Positions 9,144-16,470 of a DNA stretch of 64,000 bases are shown one piece after another; within the stretch, counting starts at the first letter, position 1; each line of letters opens with the position of its first letter. The notes beneath the pieces were generated by a model. The model had not been told where the DNA came from. It saw only the letters and a list, made by a program, of their open reading frames with translations, and searched no databases. Origin of the DNA: Oscillospiraceae bacterium (lineage in GTDB: Bacteria > Bacillota > Clostridia > Oscillospirales > Oscillospiraceae); assembly GCA_017482385.1 (NCBI GenBank), contig JAFUNI010000023.1, forward strand, positions 186,001-250,000. The letters are read 5' to 3'. The position numbers were made by a program, and so were the translations under genes.

Positions 9144-10253
9144 TTATTTTTCTTTTTTGTCAAAATAATACTCGATTGACACGTGATCGCCGGTAAAGGC
9201 GTACAGCATATTGCCATAGCGTACCTGGAAGGTGATTATATCACCGGATTTATAGGCTTTTTTGCTGTCAGTTACATCGATAATTGTATGGTCAGAGCTA
9301 CATCCAACGATCTCAAGACCGGGATCAAGAGGGGAGAGCAACATCGCATCCCCAATATCCTGGCTGCCAACAGCAAGGATCGCACGAAGTCTGCGACCCT
9401 TATCTTCTCGGACAACGGTCTGTCCGGCCCAGTTCTTGGTGGAGTTCTTAGGAGCAGAAGCCTTTTCGTGGATGTCAACAATTTCTGCAGTAAGACGAAC
9501 GCTGTCTTCCCGCATACCGGCAAATGAAATGCCGCGAACCAGGCGGATATTCATAGGATTGGCAATGCTGCCGCCCAAACGCAGATGATTGATTCGTGCA
9601 GGCATCTTATTGACGCCATCATTTAGCAGTAACAGATTAATGGAGCTGCCACCGGATATGATGTCCAGCTTTCTGCCAATGGCGTTTTCTATTGCTTCAG
9701 CGCCTTCAATGAGAAAGCTGAGATTTTCGAAAGAGGGGAGCACTCCGTTCAGACAGGCATGGTTCGTGCCCACACCGCGCAGATTCAAGTGGGGGAGAGC
9801 CTCGCAAAGCTTAGCCATCTCTACCAGCTCGGGAATGTTGTCAACGCCCTCCCGCAGATCGCCCACATCCAGCATCAGAATAATGCCGGGTTTTGTGCCC
9901 CATTCGGCAGCTTCGTCATTCAAAGCGTTCAGAATATCAAAATCCGCAACGAGAGTTAAATCTGCGTAACGGGCAGTATCCGCTAAATCACCTCTGGTCG
10001 GTGCGCGTGTAAGTAGTGTTTCTACATTTGGATAAGCTTCCCTAAGCTTTTTCAAATGTTTAGCGCGGGAAACGCCAATCTGTGCACAACCGCCCTCAGA
10101 GTATGCCTTGGCAACCTCCAGATCACAATCGGAGAACTTAATAACACCGGCAACAGAAATGCCATTTTTATTACAAATATCGCACAGAACCTTTGCGTTT
10201 GTGCGTATAGCATCCAAATTCACTTCCAAAGCCGGAAAATGCCTGTTATCCAT
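9144..10253 (-). CDS. Alanine/ornithine racemase-family PLP enzyme
   Basis: The 369-aa product has the alanine-racemase N-terminal TIM-barrel fold: FPALEVNLDAIRTNAKVLCDICNKNGISVAGVIKFSDCDLEVAKAY. The PLP lysine is expected in VIKFSDCD, and MLDVGDLREG, GVGTNHACLNG and ISGGSSINL follow. This resembles the YhfX/Orr-type (ornithine racemase) group rather than biosynthetic Alr. The start at 10253 is used because the conserved region begins there; the frame extends further without a good SD. The gene interrupts the usual rplA-rplJ order and ends directly at the rplJ promoter. Confidence 0.82.
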   Translation of the reverse strand: MDNRHFPALEVNLDAIRTNAKVLCDICNKNGISVAGVIKFSDCDLEVAKAYSEGGCAQIGVSRAKHLKKLREAYPNVETLLTRAPTRGDLADTARYADLTLVADFDILNALNDEAAEWGTKPGIILMLDVGDLREGVDNIPELVEMAKLCEALPHLNLRGVGTNHACLNGVLPSFENLSFLIEGAEAIENAIGRKLDIISGGSSINLLLLNDGVNKMPARINHLRLGGSIANPMNIRLVRGISFAGMREDSVRLTAEIVDIHEKASAPKNSTKNWAGQTVVREDKGRRLRAILAVGSQDIGDAMLLSPLDPGLEIVGCSSDHTIIDVTDSKKAYKSGDIITFQVRYGNMLYAFTGDHVSIEYYFDKKEK

Positions 10254-10355
10254 AATAATTCTACCTGTCCTTATAGTCACAATTCTTCCAACATAATATA
10301 TCCTGCGTGGTTCTTTGTCAATATAAAAGTCAACCGGATGACGACCATCCTTTGG

Positions 10356-10383
10356 TTGACTTTTTAGGTGTAACTGGTATAAT
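10356..10383 (+). promoter_or_regulatory. Strong promoter for structured RNA / lipoprotein gene
   Basis: TTGACT (10356-10361), a 16-nt spacer and an extended -10 TGGTATAAT (TATAAT at 10378-10383) lie here. The -35 overlaps the right arm of an inverted repeat (AAAGTCAACC at 10326-10335 with GGTTGACTTT at 10354-10363, plus an inner GGATG/CATCC stem). That repeat could be an operator, or a leader hairpin for the divergent racemase gene. Predicted initiation falls near 10390. Confidence 0.8.
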
Positions 10384-10389
10384 GTAATT

Positions 10390-10607
10390 GCCAAACAAAC
10401 TTAATACACAATTTAACAGGTGATTCTATAGGTGCACTATACCCTTATAGGGTTAACTTGCGCTTTTTTACAAACACTTTATATTGGTAAAAACGCAATT
10501 CCAATTATGGTGTTTGTACAAATGTGCCTGCGCTGTATAAGTTTGTTTGGCGACAATCGGAGTTGCGTTTTTCGTGCGGCAACTGCGGTTGCCGCATTTT
10601 TATTTTT
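10390..10607 (+). ncRNA. Structured RNA of about 220 nt with own promoter and terminator (6S-like or riboswitch-like)
   Basis: The predicted 5' end begins a long closing stem: 10390-10408 pairs with 10534-10551 (one bulged A). Inside lie weaker stems, AGGTGCA near 10430 with TGTGCCT near 10523, ACAAACAC at 10470-10477 with GTGTTTGT, and ATTGG with CCAAT. A perfect terminator follows (10576-10583 with 10588-10595, loop TGCG, then ATTTTTATTTTT). Two alternatives exist: 10489-10502 can pair with 10559-10572 over 14 bp (pseudoknot), and AGTTGC at 10561 can pair with GCAACT at 10579 (antiterminator). No protein is plausible here. It could be a 6S-type RNA or a regulatory leader of the lipoprotein gene; I cannot assign a known family. 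Confidence 0.65.
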
Positions 10608-10626
10608 ACAGAAAGAAGGAATGGAA

Positions 10627-11568
10627 ATGAAGGAAATGAAAAAAATACTATCGGCTGGTTTGATAATTATGCTGTTGTTGTCGATGACGGCCTGTAGTGC
10701 AGCGCCTTCAGATCAACCCGCAACATCGTCTGCCAGCGATCCAACAAGTGTTGCAACCGAGAGTTTGGCTACAACTTTGATGACTATTCCAACAAAGAAT
10801 CCGACAACTACAGCCACTAAGATGCCTACGGCTGCGGTCACTCAGACATTTTCAACAGCGCCTGTAAAGATACAGACAACTGCCGCTCCAACCGTTCCTG
10901 GGACTGCGGCAACAAAAGCAACAACTATCGCACCGACAAAATGTGGTCACAGCAATACAGAGTGGGTGACTGATAAGACTGCTACCTGTACATCGGAGGG
11001 TAAAAAACACAAGATTTGCACAGATTGTAAGACGGTTTTGGAAAATGCAGTTATTAAGAAAGTTGATCACAGCTATAGTAACTATAAATGCTCGGTTTGT
11101 GGTGAGTTTCAGAAAAACGGAATAAGTAGCTACTTGTCAGAGTGGGTACAAAAGAACGGCAAAGTCCATGGAGAAACGATCTCGCTTGATTATTATGTAG
11201 ATGATATACTGTACGGTTTTACATACAATGCAACGGGTAACTACTTTTACTTTAGTTTGTTGGATGAGAACTATAACGATTTTCTTTCTATGAAGTTTAC
11301 AGAAACAGCAGGTGTTTATGAATTAGCTTATATTCAGGGTGCTGAACCAGATACACGTGAGGTTTACGGTAAGATAGATGCCTCTAAATTTACAGAAAAT
11401 ACGCCCATTACTGTTCTAGAATATCTTGGTAATTCAGACGGAAGACCTGGGGCTGTTGAGAATTGCCGCATCTGCACTGGCCTGCTTTTAGAGGCTATAG
11501 AAATTGCTCTTAACAAATATGATGTTGGTCTTACATTAAATGACTTGGGATTTTCTGCATTAAAGTAA
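10627..11568 (+). CDS. Threonine-rich lipoprotein, unknown function
   Basis: The 313-aa product has a lipoprotein signal peptide (MKEMKKILSAGLIIMLLLSMTAC, lipobox SMTAC). A Thr/Ala/Pro-rich linker follows to about residue 100. A Cys-rich module then carries CGH, TATCTSEGKKHKIC and CTDC, of the kind repeated in Clostridia surface proteins. The C-terminal domain of about 150 aa is not recognised. The start is placed at 10627 because AAGGA lies 6 nt before it; 10621 and 10636 are alternatives. The gene lies 19 nt behind the RNA terminator, so read-through or attenuation may control it. Confidence 0.75.
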   Translation: MKEMKKILSAGLIIMLLLSMTACSAAPSDQPATSSASDPTSVATESLATTLMTIPTKNPTTTATKMPTAAVTQTFSTAPVKIQTTAAPTVPGTAATKATTIAPTKCGHSNTEWVTDKTATCTSEGKKHKICTDCKTVLENAVIKKVDHSYSNYKCSVCGEFQKNGISSYLSEWVQKNGKVHGETISLDYYVDDILYGFTYNATGNYFYFSLLDENYNDFLSMKFTETAGVYELAYIQGAEPDTREVYGKIDASKFTENTPITVLEYLGNSDGRPGAVENCRICTGLLLEAIEIALNKYDVGLTLNDLGFSALK

Positions 11569-11584
11569 ATAAATAGCGTATAAA

Positions 11585-11612
11585 AAAGGACGTGCTCTCG
11601 CACGTCCTTTTT
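11585..11612. terminator. Bidirectional terminator between lipoprotein gene and rplA
   Basis: The 11-bp stem 11585-11595 / 11600-11610 has loop TCTC and is flanked by A6 and T5 runs. It sits between the convergent lipoprotein and rplA genes. Confidence 0.9.
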
Positions 11613-11620
11613 GTTGTAAA

Positions 11621-12316
11621 TTAGTTGCCGTACTTGGCGGTGTTGACCTTAACGCCGGGGCCCATAGTGGAAACCACGGTGCAGGACTTGATATACTGAC
11701 CCTTAGCTGCAGCGGGCTTAGCCTTCACAACAGCGGTCATCAGAGTGTCCATATTCTCGGTCAGCTTCTCAGCGCCGAAGGAAACCTTGCCGATGGGGCA
11801 GTGGATGATGTTGGTCTTGTCCAGACGGTACTCAACCTTACCAGCCTTGATTTCCTGAACAGCAGCAGTGACATTGGGAGTCACAGTGCCGGCCTTGGGG
11901 GAGGGCATCAGACCCTTGGGGCCCAGAACCTTACCCAGACGGCCAACCACACCCATCATGTCGGGAGTAGCAACGACAACGTCAAAGTCAAACCAGTTCT
12001 CCTTGGTGATCTTCTCGACCAGCTCCATACCGCCAACATAGTCAGCGCCGGCAGCCTTGGCCTCGTCAACCTTTGCGTCCTTAGCGAAGACCAGCACGCG
12101 GGCGGTCTTGCCGGTACCGTTGGGCAGAACTACGGCGCCACGGACCTGCTGGTCAGCGTGACGGGAGTCAACACCCAACTTGATGTGCAGCTCGACGGTC
12201 TCGTCGAACTTTGCGGAAGCGCCCTTCACAACCAGTTCCAGGGCCTCGGTGGGATCATACTGAACGGAGCGGTCAATCAGCTTGGCGCTCTCCTGATATT
12301 TTTTACCTCTAAACAC
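11621..12316 (-). CDS. rplA: 50S ribosomal protein L1
   Basis: The 231-aa L1 stalk protein starts [22 protein letters not shown] and has [28 protein letters not shown] and the signature [26 protein letters not shown]. Length is normal. It is the last gene of the rpmG-secE-nusG-rplK-rplA operon here. The usual partners rplJ-rplL lie 2.6 kb further on with a separate promoter. Confidence 0.98.
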   Translation of the reverse strand: MFRGKKYQESAKLIDRSVQYDPTEALELVVKGASAKFDETVELHIKLGVDSRHADQQVRGAVVLPNGTGKTARVLVFAKDAKVDEAKAAGADYVGGMELVEKITKENWFDFDVVVATPDMMGVVGRLGKVLGPKGLMPSPKAGTVTPNVTAAVQEIKAGKVEYRLDKTNIIHCPIGKVSFGAEKLTENMDTLMTAVVKAKPAAAKGQYIKSCTVVSTMGPGVKVNTAKYGN

Positions 12317-12322
12317 TTATAA

Positions 12323-12396
12323 TTTCCTCCTTGTAGTGGTGATGCGGAAAAATCCTCCCACATTACCGGACCAATAACTTGTCCGGACAGTGAATA
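12323..12396 (-). promoter_or_regulatory. Possible L1-binding mRNA mimic upstream of rplA
   Basis: The minus-strand intergenic RNA has GTGGGAGG followed by CACCAC shortly before the rplA SD. This resembles the L1-binding helix of 23S rRNA (GGTGGGAGG paired to ACCACC). L1 represses its own operon this way in many bacteria. A TGTCCGGAC hairpin precedes it. The match is by eye only. Confidence 0.4.
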
Positions 12397-12822
12397 TTAA
12401 TCGACAACGGTAACGCCCATAGAACGGCAGGTACCGGCAACCTGGCTTTCAACAGCCTCCAGGGTAGCGCCTTCCAGGTCCTGGATCTTAGTCTTAGCGA
12501 TCTCAGCGATCTGTGCGCGGGTGATAGAACCGACCTTGGTCTTGTTGGGAACGCCGGAACCCTTTTCCAGACCGATTGCCTTCATAATCAGCAGGGGGGT
12601 CGGAGGGGTCTTGGTGATAAAGGTGAAGCTGCGGTCTGCGTAAACAGTGATGACAACAGGAATCTTGTAGCCCTCCATAGCCTGGGTACGAGCGTTGAAT
12701 TCCTTGATGAATGCAGCAATGTTAACACCATGCTGACCCAGAGCGGGGCCAACAGGGGGGGATGCGGTAGCCTTAGCGGCGGGGATCTGAAGCTTAATAA
12801 TGCCAGTTACTTTCTGTGCCAT
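12397..12822 (-). CDS. rplK: 50S ribosomal protein L11
   Basis: The 141-aa protein of the GTPase-associated centre starts [35 protein letters not shown]. The ending [12 protein letters not shown]-like block is seen here as [14 protein letters not shown]. The start at 12822 has GGAGG 8 nt upstream, better than the frame start three codons earlier. It follows nusG as in most bacteria. Confidence 0.98.
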   Translation of the reverse strand: MAQKVTGIIKLQIPAAKATASPPVGPALGQHGVNIAAFIKEFNARTQAMEGYKIPVVITVYADRSFTFITKTPPTPLLIMKAIGLEKGSGVPNKTKVGSITRAQIAEIAKTKIQDLEGATLEAVESQVAGTCRSMGVTVVD

Positions 12823-12924
12823 AATAAGCACCTCCTGAATAAAATGTGGTAATATGCGCTTTGCGCATTTCTTTCGGGGTCTTTCGCCCCTCCCACGGTC
12901 CGACCGAATTTTCGGTCCGATGCG
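12823..12924 (-). promoter_or_regulatory. nusG-rplK intergenic leader with hairpins
   Basis: On the minus strand this stretch contains three short hairpins (an inverted repeat around GACCGAAAATTCGGTC, GGGGCGAAAGACCCC and ATGCGCAAAGCGCAT) before the rplK SD. A GTGGGAGGGG motif is similar to the one before rplA. No promoter or U-tract terminator is clear. It may help balance L11/L1 synthesis. Confidence 0.35.
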
Positions 12925-13455
12925 TTATTGGGATATTAACTCTACCTGATCGAGTTCAAACTCAACAGGGGTTTCCCGGCCAAACATAGATACGATCACG
13001 CTGACCGAGTTCTTGTCGACCTCCATCGCTTCCACCACGCCGGTGAAGGAAGAAAGAGGACCGTCGAGAATGCGGACGGTATCGCCAACAGCATAGTTGA
13101 CAACGATCTCCCGCTTTTCGACACCCATCTCATAGACTTCATCATCAGTGAGGGGGAAGGGGTCGTTTCCGGATGCGCCAACAAAGCCTGCAACGCCACG
13201 GACATTGCGAATTACGTGCCAGGTGTCATCGGAGTAGACCATCTTTACAAATACGTAGCCGGGATACAGCTTACGATCAAAGGTCTTGCTCACGCCGGAA
13301 TCGGTGATCTCAGTAACAGTTTCTTGCGGAATGTTCACTGCAATGATCTGATTCTGGAGCTGACGGCTCTGAACAGTTTTCTCAATGGTGGCCTTGACGG
13401 TGTTTTCGTAACCGGAGTAGGTATGGACAACATACCATTTCGCAGCCTCTGCCAT
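12925..13455 (-). CDS. nusG: Transcription termination/antitermination factor NusG
   Basis: The 176-aa product has an N-terminal NGN domain (KWYVVHTYSGYENTVKATIEK; FDRKLYPGYVFVKMVYSDDTWHVIRNVRGVAGFVG). The C-terminal KOW domain is VGDTVRILDGPLSSFTGVVEAMEVDKNSVSV. It contacts RNA polymerase and couples to the ribosome. It lies 11 nt after secE in the same operon. Confidence 0.98.
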   Translation of the reverse strand: MAEAAKWYVVHTYSGYENTVKATIEKTVQSRQLQNQIIAVNIPQETVTEITDSGVSKTFDRKLYPGYVFVKMVYSDDTWHVIRNVRGVAGFVGASGNDPFPLTDDEVYEMGVEKREIVVNYAVGDTVRILDGPLSSFTGVVEAMEVDKNSVSVIVSMFGRETPVEFELDQVELISQ

Positions 13456-13466
13456 AGCTCGTCTCC

Positions 13467-13697
13467 TTACTTGAAGGCATTAATTAAGGTAGTGATACCA
13501 TAATTAGCGACGAAATCGAACACCCAAACGAACACGCCAACGACCAAAACACAGGCCAGGACGATGAGGGTATTCTTGGCAACCTGCTTAGGGGAGGACC
13601 ACACGACCTTCTTCAGTTCGCTGCGAAGCTCACGGAAGTATCTGCAGATGCCGCCCCAGGCTCTTTTGAACCAGTTTGCTTTCTTTGCTTCTGCCAT
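13467..13697 (-). CDS. secE: Protein translocase subunit SecE
   Basis: The 76-aa product has the typical small SecE layout: cytoplasmic amphipathic helix WFKRAWGGICRYFRELRSELKKVVWSSPKQV, then one membrane helix LIVLACVLVVGVFVWVFDFVA. The ATG at 13697 (MAEAKKANW) follows GGAGG; the longer frame upstream overlaps rpmG and is rejected. It sits between rpmG and nusG. Confidence 0.96.
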   Translation of the reverse strand: MAEAKKANWFKRAWGGICRYFRELRSELKKVVWSSPKQVAKNTLIVLACVLVVGVFVWVFDFVANYGITTLINAFK

Positions 13698-13708
13698 GTC
13701 GTGCCTCC

Positions 13709-13858
13709 TTACTTGGTCTCGTTGTGAATGGTGTGCTTTCTGCAGAATCTGCAGTACTTCTTCATTTCGAGACGGTCGGGATCGTTCTTCTTGTTCTTCA
13801 TAGTGTTGTAGTTTCTCTGCTTGCACTCGGAGCATCTCAAAGTGACTTTCACGCGCAT
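13709..13858 (-). CDS. rpmG: 50S ribosomal protein L33
   Basis: The 49-aa product begins [17 protein letters not shown] and has the two Cys pairs of the zinc-binding L33 type (CSEC and CRFC), ending [10 protein letters not shown]. It is too short for most ORF thresholds but is preceded by AAGGAGG. The rpmG-secE-nusG order is standard in Firmicutes. Confidence 0.95.
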   Translation of the reverse strand: MRVKVTLRCSECKQRNYNTMKNKKNDPDRLEMKKYCRFCRKHTIHNETK

Positions 13859-13993
13859 AACGGCACCTCCTTAAATTTGCCTCCCTGTATCACCCCGGCT
13901 ATATAAAGATTTAGTAAGCGGTCAACTACAAATAACCGCTCCGGAGCTGAAAAATGGGCACAAAAAATAAACCCTCTTTTCACAGGTAGATAC

Positions 13994-14022
13994 ATTCTAA
14001 CACAGGGGTGTGTGAAAGTCAA
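13994..14022 (-). promoter_or_regulatory. Sigma-A promoter of rpmG-secE-nusG-rplKA operon
   Basis: On the minus strand TTGACT (14022-14017), a 17-nt spacer and TAGAAT (13999-13994) with an extended TGT form a near-ideal promoter. About 135 nt of leader precede rpmG. A TATAAT at 14057-14062 on the plus strand probably serves the divergent ruvX. Confidence 0.85.
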
Positions 14023-14095
14023 CAATTTTTTTCTTTATTTTTTGTGTGTTTTGCTGTATAATGGGTGCAAAACGATAAATAAGGAGAATAAAGAA

Positions 14096-14512
14096 ATGAA
14101 ACGCATTATGGGAGTGGATTACGGCGATGCCAGAACCGGAATCGCCATCTCTGATTTGCTTTGCAGCATCGTGGGTACGACCTCCGTTATCCACAGCAGA
14201 AACACAGAAAAAACCATAGCGCAGATCTGCGCTATGGTAAAAGAGTCGGACGTGGGTGAGATCGTTGTAGGACTTCCCAAGAATATGGATGGCTCGGAGG
14301 GCCCTCGGGCAGAGCTGTGCCGGGCTTTTGCCGAACAGCTCCGGGAAGCCACCGGTTTGCCTGTGAACCTATGGGATGAGCGCAGAACCACCGTAGAGGC
14401 GCATAATATTCTGTCGCAGCATAACTACCATGGTAGAAAGCGCAAAGACACTGTTGATGCGGTGGCCGCATCTTTGATCCTGGAAGGTTATTTGGCATTT
14501 CGAGGCCGATAA
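14096..14512 (+). CDS. ruvX: Holliday junction resolvase-like / pre-16S rRNA nuclease YqgF
   Basis: The 138-aa RNase H-fold nuclease starts MKRIMGVDYGDARTGIAISD (first catalytic Asp). It has IVVGLPKNMDGSEGPRA and WDERRTTVEAHNIL, ending KDTVDAVAASLILEGYL with the last acidic residue. The ATG at 14096 has AAGGAG 9 nt upstream; the longer frame lacks an SD. Its 3' end overlaps the convergent transporter gene by 25 nt. Confidence 0.93.
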   Translation: MKRIMGVDYGDARTGIAISDLLCSIVGTTSVIHSRNTEKTIAQICAMVKESDVGEIVVGLPKNMDGSEGPRAELCRAFAEQLREATGLPVNLWDERRTTVEAHNILSQHNYHGRKRKDTVDAVAASLILEGYLAFRGR

Positions 14513-14856
14513 AACAGTTCCCGCAGGCCGGTGAGGATTAAAACGCCACCAAATAGCTTCTTTAATGAATGAGTGTCCATATGCGTTCCAATATAGGAAA
14601 AAATTGCGGAAGCAATACAAGCGCAGATAATACCCGGTACCACTTTCTTGAAATTTATGGAACCCTGCTTTTTGTGAAACAGGGTTGCGATCAGAGCAGT
14701 GGGAAGGAAGAACAGCAGATTAACAGTCTTGGCTACTGCATAGTCCATATGGATCACTGTTGTGAGCCAAAGCATTAACAGGCTTCCGCCACCAACTCCA
14801 AGACCTGCCAAAAAGCCCAGTACGATAGCAACAGGGAAGGCAAGATAATCTAACAT
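14488..14856 (-). CDS. TSUP (TauE/SafE) transporter, second half-size subunit
   Basis: The 122-aa product has four hydrophobic helices beginning FPVAIVLGFLAGLGVGGGSLLMLWL, the glycine-rich repeat of the TauE/SafE sulfite/organo-anion exporter family. It is half the usual 250-aa length. The partner half is encoded just upstream with a 7-nt overlap, so the two probably form a heterodimer equal to one full transporter. The start at 14856 (MLDYLAF) is inside a longer frame. Confidence 0.82.
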   Translation of the reverse strand: MLDYLAFPVAIVLGFLAGLGVGGGSLLMLWLTTVIHMDYAVAKTVNLLFFLPTALIATLFHKKQGSINFKKVVPGIICACIASAIFSYIGTHMDTHSLKKLFGGVLILTGLRELFYRPRNAK

Positions 14857-15200
14857 AAGAACCGTATCCCTCCCCAAAGAATGATGCCGCCGAGAAAACG
14901 GTGGAGCCATACCGTCGGAATTTTTCTGCCCCAAATGCCTGCGGCCACTCCACCAATGGCGCTGCCGAGCAAGTAGGGGAGTAGTTCAGCAAATGATAAC
15001 TGCCACTTACCGGATATCAACAGAGAAGTAATGCATACCGGCGCTATGATTGCAATAGATGCGGGAAATCTCTCCTGTTCGGATAGTCCCACTTTTTTTC
15101 CGAGCATCGGCACAAGTACCAATCCACCGCCGGCACCGAATAAGCCGTTAACAGCCCCGGCTGTTGCTCCGGCAATGGACAGTATAATATTTTCAGACAT
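14850..15200 (-). CDS. TSUP (TauE/SafE) transporter, first half-size subunit
   Basis: The 116-aa product begins MSENIILSIAGATAGAVNGLFGAGGGLVLVPMLG, the family's first Gly-rich repeat, followed by three or four membrane helices. It is a half-size TauE/SafE protein translated together with the overlapping downstream half. Pairs like this are common in Clostridia, so the split is probably not a recent frameshift. GGAGGCGA precedes the ATG. The substrate is unknown. Confidence 0.82.
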   Translation of the reverse strand: MSENIILSIAGATAGAVNGLFGAGGGLVLVPMLGKKVGLSEQERFPASIAIIAPVCITSLLISGKWQLSFAELLPYLLGSAIGGVAAGIWGRKIPTVWLHRFLGGIILWGGIRFLC

Positions 15201-15276
15201 AAAATCGCCTCCTTGGGACAGTTTTTCCTAAGGAAGCGGTTTATATGTAGAATTGATTTTAATGTTGCACAAGATG

Positions 15277-15305
15277 TTGCATTTTCTGCTGACTTGTGTC
15301 ATACT
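15277..15305 (+). promoter_or_regulatory. Promoter for CapA-like gene
   Basis: TTGCAT (15277-15282), a 17-nt spacer and CATACT (15300-15305) with an extended TGT lie 34 nt before the CapA ATG. Confidence 0.55.
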
Positions 15306-15338
15306 TTTTTATAAATTAGCTATTTGAGGAGGCTTGTT

Positions 15339-16469
15339 ATGACCACTATATCATTTACCGGTGATATTGCGTTTTCCAAGTATTTTAAGGATGCCTGGAA
15401 AGATCCGTCATTTATTGACTATGGCATCGTAAACTTTTTGAAGAACTCCGACCATGTGGTTGCCAATGTGGAGTGTCCGTTGACCGGCGGCGATATTTCT
15501 GTTGACAGCAGCCTTACCCATGCCAGCGATCCTAAAGCTGTTGCAGTGCTAAAGTACATACATGCAGATATTTGGACCATTGCCAATAACCATGTTCTGG
15601 ATTGTGGTGTAAGTGGTATGATGGATACTATACGACTTGCGCAGGAGAATGGTTGCACTACGTTTGGTGCAGGTATGAATAAGGAAGATGCTGCCCGTCC
15701 TGTGATTTTGCCTGAAGCCGGTGGTATTGGTATTTTTGGTGTTACCTATAAGGTGCAGGATTATATGGAGGCAGGAGAAGATATTCCTGGCTGTATTATG
15801 TATCCGGATATCGAAGCTATTAAACACACGATTGGGGAAATTAAAAAGAATAACCGGTGGTGCATTTTAATTGCTCATGCCGGAGAGGAGTTTTCCAGTA
15901 TCCCTCTGCCCTGTGTCCGGAAGCAATATCTCAAGTACCTGGAATTGGGTGCAGATATTGTAATTGGACACCATCCACACGTTACACAGAATTACGAAAC
16001 TGTTGGAAATAAGATCATATTCTATTCGCTGGGAAACTTCATCTTTGACACTAACTACCAAAGGATCCAAAATCACACTGAATTCGGAATGCTGGTGAAG
16101 CTGCATTTGTGTGAGGACGGCTTTGCTTGGGAGAATATGCCGATTTTGATTGATAGGGAAAACCAAACGGTCAAGCCCGGTAAATGTCCCGATATTTTCT
16201 GCGATATTTCCCCAAAGGAGTACAACAGATTGCGTCCTTTGGCGGTAAAGCTGTTCTTTATTAACAATAAGAAGGCCCATTGCTTCTCCGACCCGGATTG
16301 GAAGGCATATAAAGCAAAGGACTGGTTCCGACATTACGTGAGCAGATTGGGTAAGGGTGCAGTGATCCGTATGCACCTGGATGAATTACTGTACCATCTT
16401 CGCTTATGGAAACGGGCGGATAAAAAACTCTATACCTATTTAATAAATAGTGTAAAGAAGGAGAACTGA
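15339..16469 (+). CDS. CapA-family metallophosphatase-like protein
   Basis: The 376-aa protein carries the PGA_cap signature series: SFTGDIAF at the start, VANVECPLTGG, TIANNHVLDCG, IAHAGEEFSSIPL, ADIVIGHHPHVTQ and FYSLGNFIFD. The family has the calcineurin-like fold and includes CapA/PgsA of poly-gamma-glutamate capsules. Many members act on other cell-surface polymers. No signal peptide or membrane anchor is seen, and no pgsB/C neighbours occur, so a capsule role is unsupported. The ATG at 15339 has GAGGAGG 6 nt upstream. It is followed one base later by an M20 peptidase. Confidence 0.85.
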   Translation: MTTISFTGDIAFSKYFKDAWKDPSFIDYGIVNFLKNSDHVVANVECPLTGGDISVDSSLTHASDPKAVAVLKYIHADIWTIANNHVLDCGVSGMMDTIRLAQENGCTTFGAGMNKEDAARPVILPEAGGIGIFGVTYKVQDYMEAGEDIPGCIMYPDIEAIKHTIGEIKKNNRWCILIAHAGEEFSSIPLPCVRKQYLKYLELGADIVIGHHPHVTQNYETVGNKIIFYSLGNFIFDTNYQRIQNHTEFGMLVKLHLCEDGFAWENMPILIDRENQTVKPGKCPDIFCDISPKEYNRLRPLAVKLFFINNKKAHCFSDPDWKAYKAKDWFRHYVSRLGKGAVIRMHLDELLYHLRLWKRADKKLYTYLINSVKKEN

Positions 16470-16470
16470 A

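Noticed and set aside
10432-10626. N-terminal extension of the lipoprotein by 65 residues
   Set aside because: It would place a terminator hairpin and structured RNA inside the coding region and put a second signal peptide in the middle.
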